DNA of 64,000 bases, from NCBI RefSeq assembly GCF_000143415.4, contig NW_003314277.1:1625185-1689184 (forward strand). Direction: 5' to 3'. Positions 47,730 through 57,920 of this stretch are shown one piece after another. The notes beneath the pieces were generated by a model. It was given only the letters and a program-made list of their open reading frames with translations, was not told the origin of the DNA and did no database searches. This DNA comes from Selaginella moellendorffii (Eukaryota > Streptophyta > Lycopodiopsida > Selaginellales > Selaginellaceae). The position numbers and the translations under genes were made by a program. Numbering within the stretch: the first letter of the stretch is position 1; each line of letters opens with the position of its first letter.

Positions 47730-48510
47730 AAGCTGCATTTTCATATAAACAGTAACTTAGCCAAATCTAAGGAGGATTAACATCTCTGATCTAGATTTCT
47801 AAATTTCTCTTATTCTTACCATCTCCTGTCATCTCCATGCTTGTTTTGACCCAAACAAACTGTCGGGCAAGAATAACTCGCAGACTAGTGAAGTACCAAA
47901 GAGCTCTATATGGGATTGAAAGAATTAACTGGATATATATTAAAAGTGTTGAGGGGGAACAAGCTAAAATGATTGCAAAACGAACGGGGGACCACTTGCT
48001 CGCTCTCCCTCAGTCAGGAGGAGGGGAGAGCGGCAGCTGCGAGTTGGTATAGGACAACATTGAGTTACATATACCAAATACCATAAACATTAAAAACATT
48101 TAGAAGCATTTGAAGTACTAGTTTAGCTTGGACAAGTTTTTCATGGATGGATGGTGGATAATGATCATTTGTCCAAGAAAGATCAAAGAACATTATCAAG
48201 AGATCAATGTAGTTTTTCCGTGCGCTTTAACAATCGTTCTACTGTATAAACTAGATAGTTTAACAAAGATAATAAACAGTATCAATTAGTATAGTATGTG
48301 GTCATGAAATGAATGCTTTCTCATTATTTTCAAGTTGAAAATCAGTCAGTGGATTATTATAAAACATTTATTTTTAGACGATTTGTTAATGCCTTCAATT
48401 ATTTGCTCAGAGAAATTTTTTTAGAGGATCTAATCTATTCTTATTAACTGGGTATATTACTATGCATATTATTTTTAGTTTACAAAACCTTAAGCTATTA
48501 AGCTAATAAT
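47730..48510. other. Spacer turning AT-rich, no gene seen
   Basis: About 47,730-48,055 is of mixed composition with one 71-codon frame and no motif. From about 48,060 the DNA becomes strongly AT-rich and continues so through the lectin gene. I see no RNA gene or repeat in it. Confidence 0.4.
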
Positions 48511-49401
48511 TTAGCAAAATGTACCTGAATTCCATACATTTTTCTTTATGGGTTTAGTGCTGAATACCTTTTGATATGAGAAATATAATACTAAATTACA
48601 ATTATTTTGTACTACTAAATGTGCATTTTCATAACAATTATTATATTTACAATAAGTACCAGAAGCCCAAATAACTTCTTTATTATAAGAATATAAAACT
48701 AAATTTCCATCTTCTTGTAACCTTAGTATACATTCTGTACCCTTATTTGTTGTTTGTGTAGACCATAAACTTTTTTTTTTAGTATATAGTACTAAATTAC
48801 AATCACTATTTAAATATAAATATGCTTTTTGGTTTGAAGAAATTAAAAAATGTGTTGTTAATAGATATTGATATAACATATTAACATACCCACTTATTAA
48901 GATACTTGAAAATACGTTACAATTAAAAAGTTTTATTGCATAAATTTGATTATGACGGGGAATATAGTTTCTAATGTAATAATAAATAACAAAATGTTGA
49001 GTGTTAATATAAATATAGGAAGCAGCAAAGTTCCTCATCTCATTATATGATCTTTCTAAAATATGATTTAATGAGTTTCTAATTACAGATCCTACATCTT
49101 CATTGCCTTCATTATTTGAACCACAAAGTTGAGCAGCTGTTTGTAAAGCATAAATACCATATACAATAGAAGTAGTACTTCTACCTGGATTTATAAGTAA
49201 TAAAAGTCCATGGAAGCTTTGATCTCTTGGAAGTACATTATTTGGTATAAAATTAATTGCATTTTGAATAACATGGAAAATAATATTTACTGCTTCTTCA
49301 GATAGAACATCAAAATCACCTGTTTGAAAATTAATATCTTGTGAAATTGTTGTTATTATTATCAATAGTATGCCAAAGTTTGATATATATATCTTTCTCA
49401 T
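48511..49401 (-). CDS. Secreted bulb-lectin (B-lectin) domain protein, AT-rich
   Basis: Intronless, 296 aa. The N-terminus (MRKIYISNFGILLIIITT) is a signal peptide. About residues 25-170 form a domain I cannot assign (contains FHGLLLLINPGRSTTSIVYG). About residues 185-296 are a GNA-type mannose-binding lectin domain with three sugar-site repeats of the QxDxNxVxY pattern: NSDCNLVLY, QEDGNLVLY and QNNCNLVLY. Only the middle one keeps all key residues; the first has Asn for Gln, the third Asn for Asp. Cysteines near the sites could form the typical disulfide. Codon third positions are almost all A or T, unlike every other gene here, and the whole island (about 48,060-49,680) is AT-rich. Foreign origin is possible. 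Fully open frame with conserved repeats argues for a real gene. Confidence 0.85.
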   Translation of the reverse strand: MRKIYISNFGILLIIITTISQDINFQTGDFDVLSEEAVNIIFHVIQNAINFIPNNVLPRDQSFHGLLLLINPGRSTTSIVYGIYALQTAAQLCGSNNEGNEDVGSVIRNSLNHILERSYNEMRNFAASYIYINTQHFVIYYYIRNYIPRHNQIYAIKLFNCNVFSSILISGYVNMLYQYLLTTHFLISSNQKAYLYLNSDCNLVLYTKKKSLWSTQTTNKGTECILRLQEDGNLVLYSYNKEVIWASGTYCKYNNCYENAHLVVQNNCNLVLYFSYQKVFSTKPIKKNVWNSGTFC

Positions 49402-49766
49402 TATTCCAATTTATAATAATAATTACATTCTTCATTGTTATAAGTACTTAAAATAATTATCTTTTGCCAAAAAATATTTAGCAAGATCAGTAAAGTTAAG
49501 TTTACTTTTGTAATTAAATATTATTATAGAATTTCATTTAATATATAAAAATCTTAATAATTATAAAAGTAAAGTTCACTCGTAATTTTTAAATGAATAT
49601 GGCTTTATAGGGATAAAATGAGTTTGAGGTTTGCACATAATAAGATTTTCTGTTTCTCTTAAATTTAACTTGCGGGAATCGAACTCACGACTTGCAACAA
49701 TGTAGATTCAGGCGGTGTTATAAACCTGTCATAACGGTGGGAGTTTGGTTATAAACCGGCTCTCTA
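49402..49766. other. AT-rich upstream region of the lectin gene
   Basis: This holds the presumed lectin promoter (minus strand) and the short leader of the coiled-coil gene (plus strand). A B-box-like stretch on the minus strand near 49,675-49,692 (GAGTTCGATTCC) suggests a tRNA-like remnant, but no cloverleaf could be folded. Confidence 0.35.
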
Positions 49767-50539
49767 ATGGCCCAGCAGCTACGCAAAGCCGCAGTGTACA
49801 GCAAAGAAGAAGGCGAGTGCGGAAGCCCAGCTTCGTCCATCGGCAAAGGCGTCAACCAAAGAGCCGAGGCCATCGCCGAGGCACACCGCAATCGTGTGGA
49901 GACGGAAGCACAGGCCTACTTGGAAGCCGCCACTCGCAAGGCCGAAGCACGGGCTCTCAAGCTCCAGGTAGTGACGAGAAATACTTCCAAGTTCCTGTGT
50001 AGCTTCATCCCCCTCCTCTTCTGGAACTCTTTCTACAGGGAAAAGCCGAGAGGCAGCGAATGCTGGAGGAGTCCAAAGCGCTGGAGAATCGAAAGAAGGA
50101 GGAGCAGCGAGCTGAGATGCTCGTCCACTCTGCCGAGGTTTGACTGATTGGATTGCCTTCTTCTCCACCATGGAGTTGTACTGCTTGATCTCAAGTGGAA
50201 TGCAGGTAAGGGTTGATAAACTCCTGGCCAGAGCCCGGCAAGAGTGCCAGAAGATCAAATCCCACTCCCACGAGCACACCGAGAAGAGCATCGCCGATTC
50301 CTTCACAAAAGCCGAGCGGGTAAAAACGGACCACGAGTTTTGTTTTATCGCTCGACTCCACATAAAAAGAGAAACCTGACTTGCCACAGTTGAAAGCCGA
50401 GATCGAGGAGCAGAAGAAGAAAGAGCTTGCGGACATCGTGGACCGCGTCCAGCAATTGATAGTTATCGGAGAGTTGCCGGCTGCAGAGAACAAGAGCGTT
50501 GTCAAGAAATTGAAAGATGGCCTTGCGCGGTACTTCTGA
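49767..50539 (+). CDS. Coiled-coil protein of unknown function
   Basis: Four exons: 49767-49967, 50039-50137, 50206-50319 and 50390-50539, total 564 nt, 187 aa. All four exons are phase 0. The protein is almost wholly hydrophilic, rich in Ala, Glu, Lys and Arg, and should form one long coiled coil (from about QRAEAIAEAHRNRVETEAQA onward). It has no signal peptide, membrane segment or recognised motif. The family is not known to me. It converges on the RIX1-like gene, whose stop codon lies 93 bp away on the other strand. Confidence 0.7.
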
Positions 50540-50632
50540 AAGAAAAACTGTAAGTTAATGGTATGACCTCCATACCCGGTGATGCAAACTACAAAAGTAA
50601 AAGAGTTTACCTCGGAAGTAGCTTCTGACACT

Positions 50633-53600
50633 TCAATCACTGTCTGGATCGCCGTCGATAATGTCTGGAAGCGCATCAGTCTCCGAATCAGATCCTAGAG
50701 TGATTTTGGAAGCAGCGAAACTAGAGAGGTCCACAACAGGTGCCTTTTCCGAGAGTGAGCAAGGCTCCTGTTTACCTGGGACACTGTCTTGCTGCTGGTC
50801 TTCAGAGTCCATGAGCCGCGCAAAACTTGGAAAGTCGTTTTGCAGGCTGGTTGCCACTTGAGCACGCGCAACGTCCAGTATGTCTCTCTTCGGCGACGAG
50901 CTGAATTCGCCACCGGGTGTTGAAAGAATCGACATGGACGTTGCAGTAGCAGGCATACCGATGTCCACGTATCTCAAAGGATCCATTGGAATTACTTCGT
51001 CCCCCGCAGCCTCGGCCATTGCTGTCGCAGCTGGCTGCTCCGAACCACCACTTTGTTGGTCACCTTTAAAGACCAGCCCCTCACCGCTCAAATCTTCAGC
51101 GAGCAATCCCCTCCAGTCTTCTCCAATATCTTCTCCATAACCAAGCCAAGTGTCTACTTCCGCCCACGGGTCCACAGCCAGCTGATTATTGACCTTTAAT
51201 GCTGGAGGAGCTGGAGGAGCTGAGGGTGCCGCAAAGCTTATACCCGTCGGCGGAGTCCCAGCTGGAACTGCTCCAACATTTGCAGCAGCGTTCGAGGAAG
51301 TCTTTGCGAGCTTCTGAGTGCTTGACGGATTAGTAGACGGGTTTCCAGAAGCACTTCCTCTCGCCCCCGCCACCGCAGAAGCAGCCATGCCCGAGGCCAC
51401 CGCCGCGGGAGTGTCCAGAGGTGGCAAGCATCGAGGATGGATGAGTGCTTCTAAAGCGAGTAGAGCGTGGGCACAAACTTCAGCTACTTCGCTCCCAGCG
51501 TCTTTTCGACCTGAATGAAGTTCTCATAAATAACCAAACTAAAAATGTACGTGAGAAGAGATTATACCTTTGCGGAAGATTGATAATCCTTGCGCAAGGT
51601 AGGGAGGCCGATGAGCGCAAGGTGACAATAGAGATGCCAGCAGTGCCTTGTATGCGGCGACCTGGAAAGAAGCCGATGCCGCCGACAGATTTCCTTCTAG
51701 TGACGTGCTCTCGTCATCAAAGCCGCCACCAGATGCGCTTTTCGAGGAAGCTAAGATTGCTATGCTTGCAAGTAAACTGTCCACTTCAGCTCGCACACGT
51801 TCCGGAAGCATTGCACCACCCTGTAACATTGAAGGATTAGAATAATATAAAGAACAGCATATAACAGCTTACAGCAGTGAGCAAAGCTTCCAAAGCTTGC
51901 AATGCAGAGATTTGTACGGAGACAGGGATCACTATTTCGTTGAAACAGCTTGCATCTGGCATACCATTTCCTTGATGGTCTACAGGAACGCCACCCGGTT
52001 CCTTCCTTTTCTTCTGGTTTATCCCAGGCCCCCAGGCAGCAACGGTGGACATAGTACTTCCGGGACGTGTGCCCCTCGGAGAAAAAACAAAAGAACCAGA
52101 GGCGCTTCCCCTTAAGTCGGATAGAGCATTACCCACAACTACAGGAGCAAGTGCTTCCGCCATTCCTGGATAAAAAAAGTAAACAACTGACTCATGCACA
52201 GTATACCGTCGAAAATACCTGCACCGAGGGATATCAACAAATGCTTGGATATGCCGTAAAGCTTAACTCTCAAACCAGGTGGTACAGCTCCGCACCTTCG
52301 GAAAGCATCAGTTAATAAGTGGACAATGTGGGCCGCTCGTGGAAGAAGCTGACTGCAAGGACCAATGCAGCAAACATAAGACACAAGATCATGGGAGTAC
52401 GTCCACTGTACCTCCTAGCCCCGCATATGGTTGAATGGAGAAGATTCAATGCGCAGAGATGTAATGCTGGAAGTTCGGAGCAAAGAGCCGTTTGATGAGC
52501 ACTTGATACGGATACACACAGAGGTGATGCTGCTGGCAAGCGAGATCCATCAACCCTGAGGATCCTTGTGGACAATGCAAGTAAAGGAAGTATAGGCACC
52601 GGCACCTTCATCAAAGGGAACCATAAGAGAGGTCCAAACAAACCCGTCTCGTGCTTACCGGGACTGGGTATGGATTGACAAGCAGATAATGGCAGCTTTG
52701 CAAGAGCGACGATATTCGTGGAACCAACTGTTGCCAAAACCTTTTGTTTCCTTGAGTGGACATGTTTGCGCCAGCAAAATGCCACCCTCCTTCCCTGGGC
52801 TGTAATGACATAGTGGCCTCTTCGGCAGCGTTCACTACAAAGAAGACTTAGGAAAACCAAGCAGCTTAAAAATTTGACGTCCTTACCCTCTTCCATACCA
52901 CGAAAGGCTCTATCGAGCTCGGAGTTTACCGCGATGAGGATGCGACGAACCATTGCGCTCCATGCCGACGCTTCACCATGAGCTCTGGGAAGTAAAGCCA
53001 AACATCGAGCACACCTCTGCTTCCTTAACATTTGAAAAGAATTAGCCGCCAGCGCTTCGAAAACATAGATAATAAATACCTCAGAAAGTGCGATATTACC
53101 GTCAGCATCCATGATTTGAGCGACAAGAATGCTTTCAACCTGAAAGTTTTGAATTATAAAACGCCTCAAAACGGAGTTTCACAAAGAACTTACATTGCTA
53201 TAGTGTTGTCGGAGACAAGCCGGAAAATACTTAAGAACGGTGGCTAACAAATCGATAGCCTCATTCTGCAAGAGCGGCAGTGAATGATTTACTGACCGAT
53301 CGACAATGACTCTACATACCCATATTGCGCAGGAATCCTTGTCAGTAAGCAGCTGCACAAGGGTCTGGACCAGCTTAGAAGCCAGAGCGGCGCCTTCGCG
53401 CCGTACTCCCGGGTAGTCAAGAAAGCTTCCCAATCTGAAAAACAATCAATCAGCTTAGAACAAGATAGAAAGCTCTAGTACCTCGTAAGAAAATCATTAA
53501 GCGCAGCACAGACTGCTGCACGGATGAAAGTTGGTTCTGTGGGCTGCCAGAGAAGAAGTTTCAAAAGTGTAACAATTATGTTTTCACAAACCTTGAGCTG

Positions 53601-54123
53601 GACAAGGAGTTTCTGAAACCATGATACATAGGACTCTAGAAAACGTTGTCTTGTAAATTCCTGAAACGTAATTCCCAGCAGTCCCACTCCCGCATAGCGT
53701 GAATCAGCCTAAGGGAAAAAGATAAGACAAGGAGCTTATGAAACAACACAAGCGTACCACCGGACTGGAGAGAAGACCATGCAAGCGCTCGACCCACGCA
53801 TCCACCGCGCATTTCCTAGCATCAGCAGCGGCTTTGGCAGCCGCGCCACCATGGAAAGGATGCAATCCCGGCGCCACTGCCGCAGCAGCCATGGGCTCGG
53901 ACAGCAATGCATGGCGCCGGATGAGAGTCGCGGCGAATTCCAGCTGCGCCAATCGAGACCCGCTACCAATGAAATGCCGCTCCTGCTGCGACCTGTGGAG
54001 GTGATGATCTTCCGGCAAATGCGTCTGCATCACGGCCTGGAGAAGCGCTGGGCGAAGACGAGGATCGTGAACGTTGTGGATGCCGTCCTCAAACCCCAGC
54101 GCCATCGCCGCCATAGCCGCCAT
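50633..54123 (-). CDS. RIX1/PELP1-like pre-ribosomal processing protein
   Basis: Thirteen exons: 53758-54123, 53592-53708, 53482-53543, 53320-53434, 53194-53265, 53080-53139, 52887-53016, 52659-52834, 52412-52605, 52219-52352, 51873-52165, 51568-51820 and 50633-51510, total 2850 nt, 949 aa. The N-terminal third matches the RIX1 domain (AWVERLHGLL, YAGVGLLGITFQEF, AIDLLATVLKYFP), built of HEAT-like helices. Later blocks include QLVPRISSLL and VKLYGISKHLLISLG. The C-terminus is a disordered Pro/Ala/Ser tail ending in Asp/Ser-rich acid. RIX1/PELP1 assists release of the 60S precursor with MDN1 in the nucleolus and nucleoplasm. Splice choices at exon 7 rest on frame and family fit. The start is 22 bp below the upstream PPR stop. 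Confidence 0.87.
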
Positions 54124-54145
54124 GGGAATGGAAACCTCGCAAACC

Positions 54146-55996
54146 CTAGAAATCCCTAGTGGGGGTTTTAGGAGCTTTGGAATGCAAAGAGGCGGGATAT
54201 AGAGAAACCGTCTTGGACGATAACGCGAGTTCGAATCCTCGGTAGCGCTTCCACTCCACTGCCATGGCATTGGCGACAAGCACATAGCCACTGGCGGCGC
54301 GCGGGTCGAAATATTTCGCCCCGGCCCTCGCGATCGCGAGATCCGCCCCATTCCTGCAAGATCGAAGCACACAGCTCCACTCCAAATCATCCGGGGCAAA
54401 GGGCATAGCAGCGATGAGATCCATGGCGTCGTCCAGCGATCCCGCGCGGCACAGCAGATCGGCAATGCAGCAGTGATCGCGCTTCGAGGGGTGGACGCCG
54501 TAGCTCTCTCGCATCGACACGAAGATCGACCGCGCAGCGTCCATCTGGCCGAGATGGACGCACGCCGCCAGCGCCGCCTCGAAGCACGCGGCATCCGGCG
54601 CCTCCTCTAGCTGCATTTCGAAGAAGAGGTCCAGGGCTTGGCCGGGCAGGCCATTGCTCGCAGATGCCGCCAGGATGCCGCCCCACGCCGCGGTATCCCG
54701 CTGCGGCATACAGCCGAAGAGCTTTCGCGCCATCTCTACTTGCCCGCTTTGGGAATATGCTGCGGACAGTACCGTCCACGACGCCGCAGTACGCCGTGGC
54801 ATGCTCCCAAACACGGCCTTGGACTCCGCGAGCCTCTCGTTATTGAAAAACGCTACTAGCATACAGTCCCAACTGACGGAATCTCTCTCGGGCATCCCAT
54901 CAAACGTAAATTTTGCTAGCTCCAGATGCTCGCATTGGGCATATGCCGCAAGTATGGCATTCCAAGAAACTAGGTCCTTCATTGGCATAATTTCAAAGAT
55001 GCTTTTAGCGGAATCAAGTCTCCCGTTAGCAGTATATACAGAAAGCAATGTGTTCCAAGAGAAGAGATTGTGGCGCGGTATTTGATCAAACACAAGCTTG
55101 GCCTCCTCCACATTCCCGTCCTGGGAATATGCTGTAAGGAGAGCTGTCCACGTTATAAGATCCGTCTGTGGCATATCCTCCAATACTGCCCAGGCACCCG
55201 TGATGTTTCTACTCTGTACAAATGTGGAAACCATCGTATTACAGGAGCTAAGGCTTCTGTACGGCATGGCACAGTATAATGCCCAAGATTCCTCTAGATA
55301 CCCAGCACGGGCATATGCGGCAAGCATTGCGTTCCAGCACACAATATCTCGCTGACGAATCTCATTAAAGATTCTGATGGCCTCGCCAAGATTCCCTATC
55401 TCAGAGTATGCTGCCAGCATGGCAGTCCAGGAGACCACATTGTGCTCAGGCATCTCGTCAAACGCGCGTTTGGCGTATTCTAGGTTCCCGCTTTGGGAAT
55501 ATGCCGTGAGCTTGGCATTCCATACGACAAAACTCCTCTCAGGCATCTCGTCAAAAATGCGCTCGGCATCTACAAGATGCCCATTGGTGGCATAAGTAGA
55601 AAGCATTGCCGTCCATAAGACTAAGTCTCTCTCGGGCATAGAATCGAAAAGTTTTACGGCCTCTTTGATCAAGCCGAGTTCGCCATGAAATTTGAGCATG
55701 GTTGTTCCCGAGACAAGATTCCTGTGGGGCATGACAGTGAAGATTTTTTGGGCCTCCTCCATATGCCCGTCTTGTACATATGCATCCAATATCAAATCCC
55801 AGGAGTAGTAGTCTTTTCTGCGGATGCTTTGAAAAATTTTGCGAGCGTTCTTTGGGCTTCCACAGCTCGTGTACATCTCAATCAGTTTGTTGGCTAAGAA
55901 GGTGTCTAAGATCTTAATCCTGCAGTGAAGTTCTTGTGCAATTGTGAGATCCCTACAAGATTGTATAGCTCTTAGTAACTTGTTTCGATCCATCAT
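54146..55996 (-). CDS. Pentatricopeptide repeat protein (PLS/S-repeat type)
   Basis: Intronless, 616 aa, as usual for plant PPR genes. More than a dozen 31-residue repeats of the S kind are visible (for example DLVLWTAMLSTYATNGHL, SFVVWNAKLTAYSQSGNL, NVVSWTAMLAAYSEIGNL), ending in an E-type segment (DHCCIADLLCRAGSLDDAMDLIAAMP) and a short tail without a DYW deaminase domain. Such proteins bind single RNA sites in plastids or mitochondria; lycophyte organelles undergo extreme C-to-U editing and have many PPRs. The target is unknown. The N-terminus lacks an obvious transit peptide, so the start (first of two consecutive ATGs) could be wrong. The tail overlaps what must be the promoter of the next gene. 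Confidence 0.93.
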   Translation of the reverse strand: MMDRNKLLRAIQSCRDLTIAQELHCRIKILDTFLANKLIEMYTSCGSPKNARKIFQSIRRKDYYSWDLILDAYVQDGHMEEAQKIFTVMPHRNLVSGTTMLKFHGELGLIKEAVKLFDSMPERDLVLWTAMLSTYATNGHLVDAERIFDEMPERSFVVWNAKLTAYSQSGNLEYAKRAFDEMPEHNVVSWTAMLAAYSEIGNLGEAIRIFNEIRQRDIVCWNAMLAAYARAGYLEESWALYCAMPYRSLSSCNTMVSTFVQSRNITGAWAVLEDMPQTDLITWTALLTAYSQDGNVEEAKLVFDQIPRHNLFSWNTLLSVYTANGRLDSAKSIFEIMPMKDLVSWNAILAAYAQCEHLELAKFTFDGMPERDSVSWDCMLVAFFNNERLAESKAVFGSMPRRTAASWTVLSAAYSQSGQVEMARKLFGCMPQRDTAAWGGILAASASNGLPGQALDLFFEMQLEEAPDAACFEAALAACVHLGQMDAARSIFVSMRESYGVHPSKRDHCCIADLLCRAGSLDDAMDLIAAMPFAPDDLEWSCVLRSCRNGADLAIARAGAKYFDPRAASGYVLVANAMAVEWKRYRGFELALSSKTVSLYPASLHSKAPKTPTRDF

Positions 55997-56164
55997 GCCA
56001 TAGTTTCAGCTAGAATTCATAAATAAAGTGATCTTTTTAAGTTACAAAAGACCCCAATTAGTAATATTTAATGTTGGCAAAATGTAAACTTTCACTCTAA
56101 ATTTATTTTTTAAAGTTAAAATAAAGATAAGATCATTTATTTCTTTTTCAGGGGTTTTGCGGGA

Positions 56165-56514
56165 TCATTTCAGGCATTTCAAGATCACAGTGAGCGTTTC
56201 AGCTGAGGATAGATTTCTACTGCTCACAAGCGTGGCAACCTCAAAGCTGGTCACTTCCCTCCTGGCTGCCAGGCCCAGGTTGTAAATCTCTTGGTAGATA
56301 CGATAGTTTTCATTCTTGCAAGCAGCCTCGCCAGCGATTCCCAGAGACTTGGTCCATCATCCCGAGCGAGATTGTTTTTAAGAAGCTAGGTTGAGGATCC
56401 AGGAAAATTTTGAACTCCTCTCCCAGGATGTCACACACTCGCTGGGGCAAGGAGGCGAGGAAGGAGCTCGTTCTCCATTCCTCGAAGGATTTCTTACATC
56501 TCCATCTTTTATGA
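56165..56514 (-). other. Exon-like stretch downstream of the PARP-like gene
   Basis: Two frames carry protein-like sequence: one around KSFEEWRTSSFLASLPQRV (about 56,420-56,490) and another around YQEIYNLGLAARREVTSFEV ending in a stop at 56,165-56,167. They are in different frames and no standard intron joins them to the PARP-like exon or to each other. They could be a C-terminal extension or a decayed neighbour. Confidence 0.4.
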
Positions 56515-57246
56515 TCAAGAAAATATAATCGCATACCTCACTTTCACCCTCCGGGGGTCATAGACGGCGAAAATTCTCTCCTGGCCTCGTGTGAACTCCA
56601 CTGGAACTTGCAGATGCGCCACTGGCAAGAAAGTAATCCCCCTCTTCTTGCCAAACACGAGTGAATCTTTGCCAGAAGGGGCCGCTCGCAGCGAAGGCAG
56701 TGTTTCAGCTTGTGTCTCAAAAATGCTCCCCAGGGCCACCTCGCAGAGAAGAACAACGCGCAACCCATTTGCTCCTGCTGTAGCATAGGACAATGCCTTC
56801 CCGACGTAATCGGTCAAGTAGACAGCGTACCTATGATGCAAAGAAAACACAACACTAGAGACAAACTACGAGTAAGAAAAACAAGTTCAAACTCACCCGT
56901 ACGTGTCAAAAGCGTTCGAATTTGTCGGGATCTCAAGACCATTTTCCACTATTGCCTTCAGATTATTGATGTGCGTACCGTGCCACAGAGCTAGAACACA
57001 AAGAAAATCAAAGAGAAAATGTGCAAGTTTTTTCATACCCGTGCGAGCGAGCGATGCGAAATCCTCGTCAAGATCTCCACCATTGCACTTTAAAATCCTA
57101 TCAATCTTGCCTGGATTTCCCCACCTCGCCCAAACGTCCTCGATCTCACGCACCTCTGGATTCTTCGCAGCCGAGAGTGTAGTGACGTTGCCCATGGCGC
57201 TGTTTGAATTAGGGTAGAACCAAGTTGCTTTGATTTTTCTGAGCAT
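56515..57246 (-). CDS. PARP-catalytic-domain protein (ADP-ribosyltransferase-like)
   Basis: Three exons: 57039-57246, 56897-56990 and 56515-56830, total 618 nt, 205 aa. The catalytic core shows LWHGTHINNLKAIVENGL (His of the H-Y-E triad), then YLTDYVGKALSY (Tyr), then LLCEVALG and a final IFAVYDPRRVKVRY. The third triad position appears not to be Glu when anchored on VYD, though a Glu lies two residues before it. If so, the enzyme would be a mono-ADP-ribosyltransferase or inactive. There is no WWE, zinc-finger or BRCT part. The first ATG at 57246 is used; a second at about 57,195 (MGNVTTLS) is equally possible. Open sequence downstream to about 56,165 looks exon-like, so a C-terminal extension cannot be excluded. 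Confidence 0.75.
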
Positions 57247-57467
57247 TACTTGTGTGAAAAGTATCTAAAATGGAAAGGAAGTCGAATTTTGGGCCACTTG
57301 AGGATGAAGAGCTTGCAAGAGAGGATGGGTGCTGAACCAACATGGTCACGATCCAGAAAAATTTTATCCTGTGCTCCAGCGAGGCGCTTGGCATAGGACC
57401 TAAAAACCCTGAATCACTATGTTCACGCTACATGTAGTGAGCCGTGAAATGGCGATAGTTTTCCTTC
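57247..57467. other. Spacer between the PARP-like gene and the gypsy LTR
   Basis: Presumed promoter and leader of the minus-strand PARP-like gene, then short sequence before the TE boundary at about 57,468. No other feature seen. Confidence 0.4.
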
Positions 57468-57920
57468 TGTCACAACCCAGAGCTTGCTCACGCTTCCAGA
57501 TTGTTGTGGCTCACCTATAAGAAGCATTGGAAAAAGCAAACACAATGTCTTGCAAAACTCTCATACCATTAAAACTCCTCCCTAAATGAGTGATAAACCT
57601 TCTTCCCACGACATCAAGGTCCTACAATAATCCAAACAGCAGAATCACGAAAGTGTTGAAAGACAATATAGGATTCTTACAAGGTGATTTGAAGGCTTAT
57701 TAAAAGATCTGTTGAATGTGATTTTTGCAAGAGCCACATGACTCTTTTGCAGTTTCCCAAGAGACCAAATGAACCCAAGAAAGTGCGAATCTTTTGCTCT
57801 GGAGCACCCTGTACCAATGAACAGTCATAAACTGATAACAAGCAAGACAGCCCACCCTCCCAACCTTTAAAGCATTATAGACCATGGAATATTTTTAAAA
57901 TATTCCTGTGGTTTGTGTCA
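57468..57920 (-). repeat. Candidate 3' LTR of the Ty3/gypsy element
   Basis: On the minus strand the stretch starts TGACACAAACC and ends GGTTGTGACA, so it has TG...CA ends and near-inverted termini (TGACAC/TGTCAC on the two ends). A polypurine tract (TGGGAGGGGAGAA, 57,921-57,933) lies immediately upstream on that strand. Length is 453 bp. The other LTR is not in the window, so the match cannot be tested. Confidence 0.6.

Noticed and set aside
49660-49740. tRNA-like sequence beside the lectin gene
   Set aside because: A B-box-like GAGTTCGATTCC is present on the minus strand, but the anticodon and acceptor stems do not pair well enough for a cloverleaf.
53704-54594. Single frame extending through the RIX1-like start into the PPR gene
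   Set aside because: The part above the ATG at 54,123 is out of frame with the PPR repeats and carries no motif; it is an accidental read-through.
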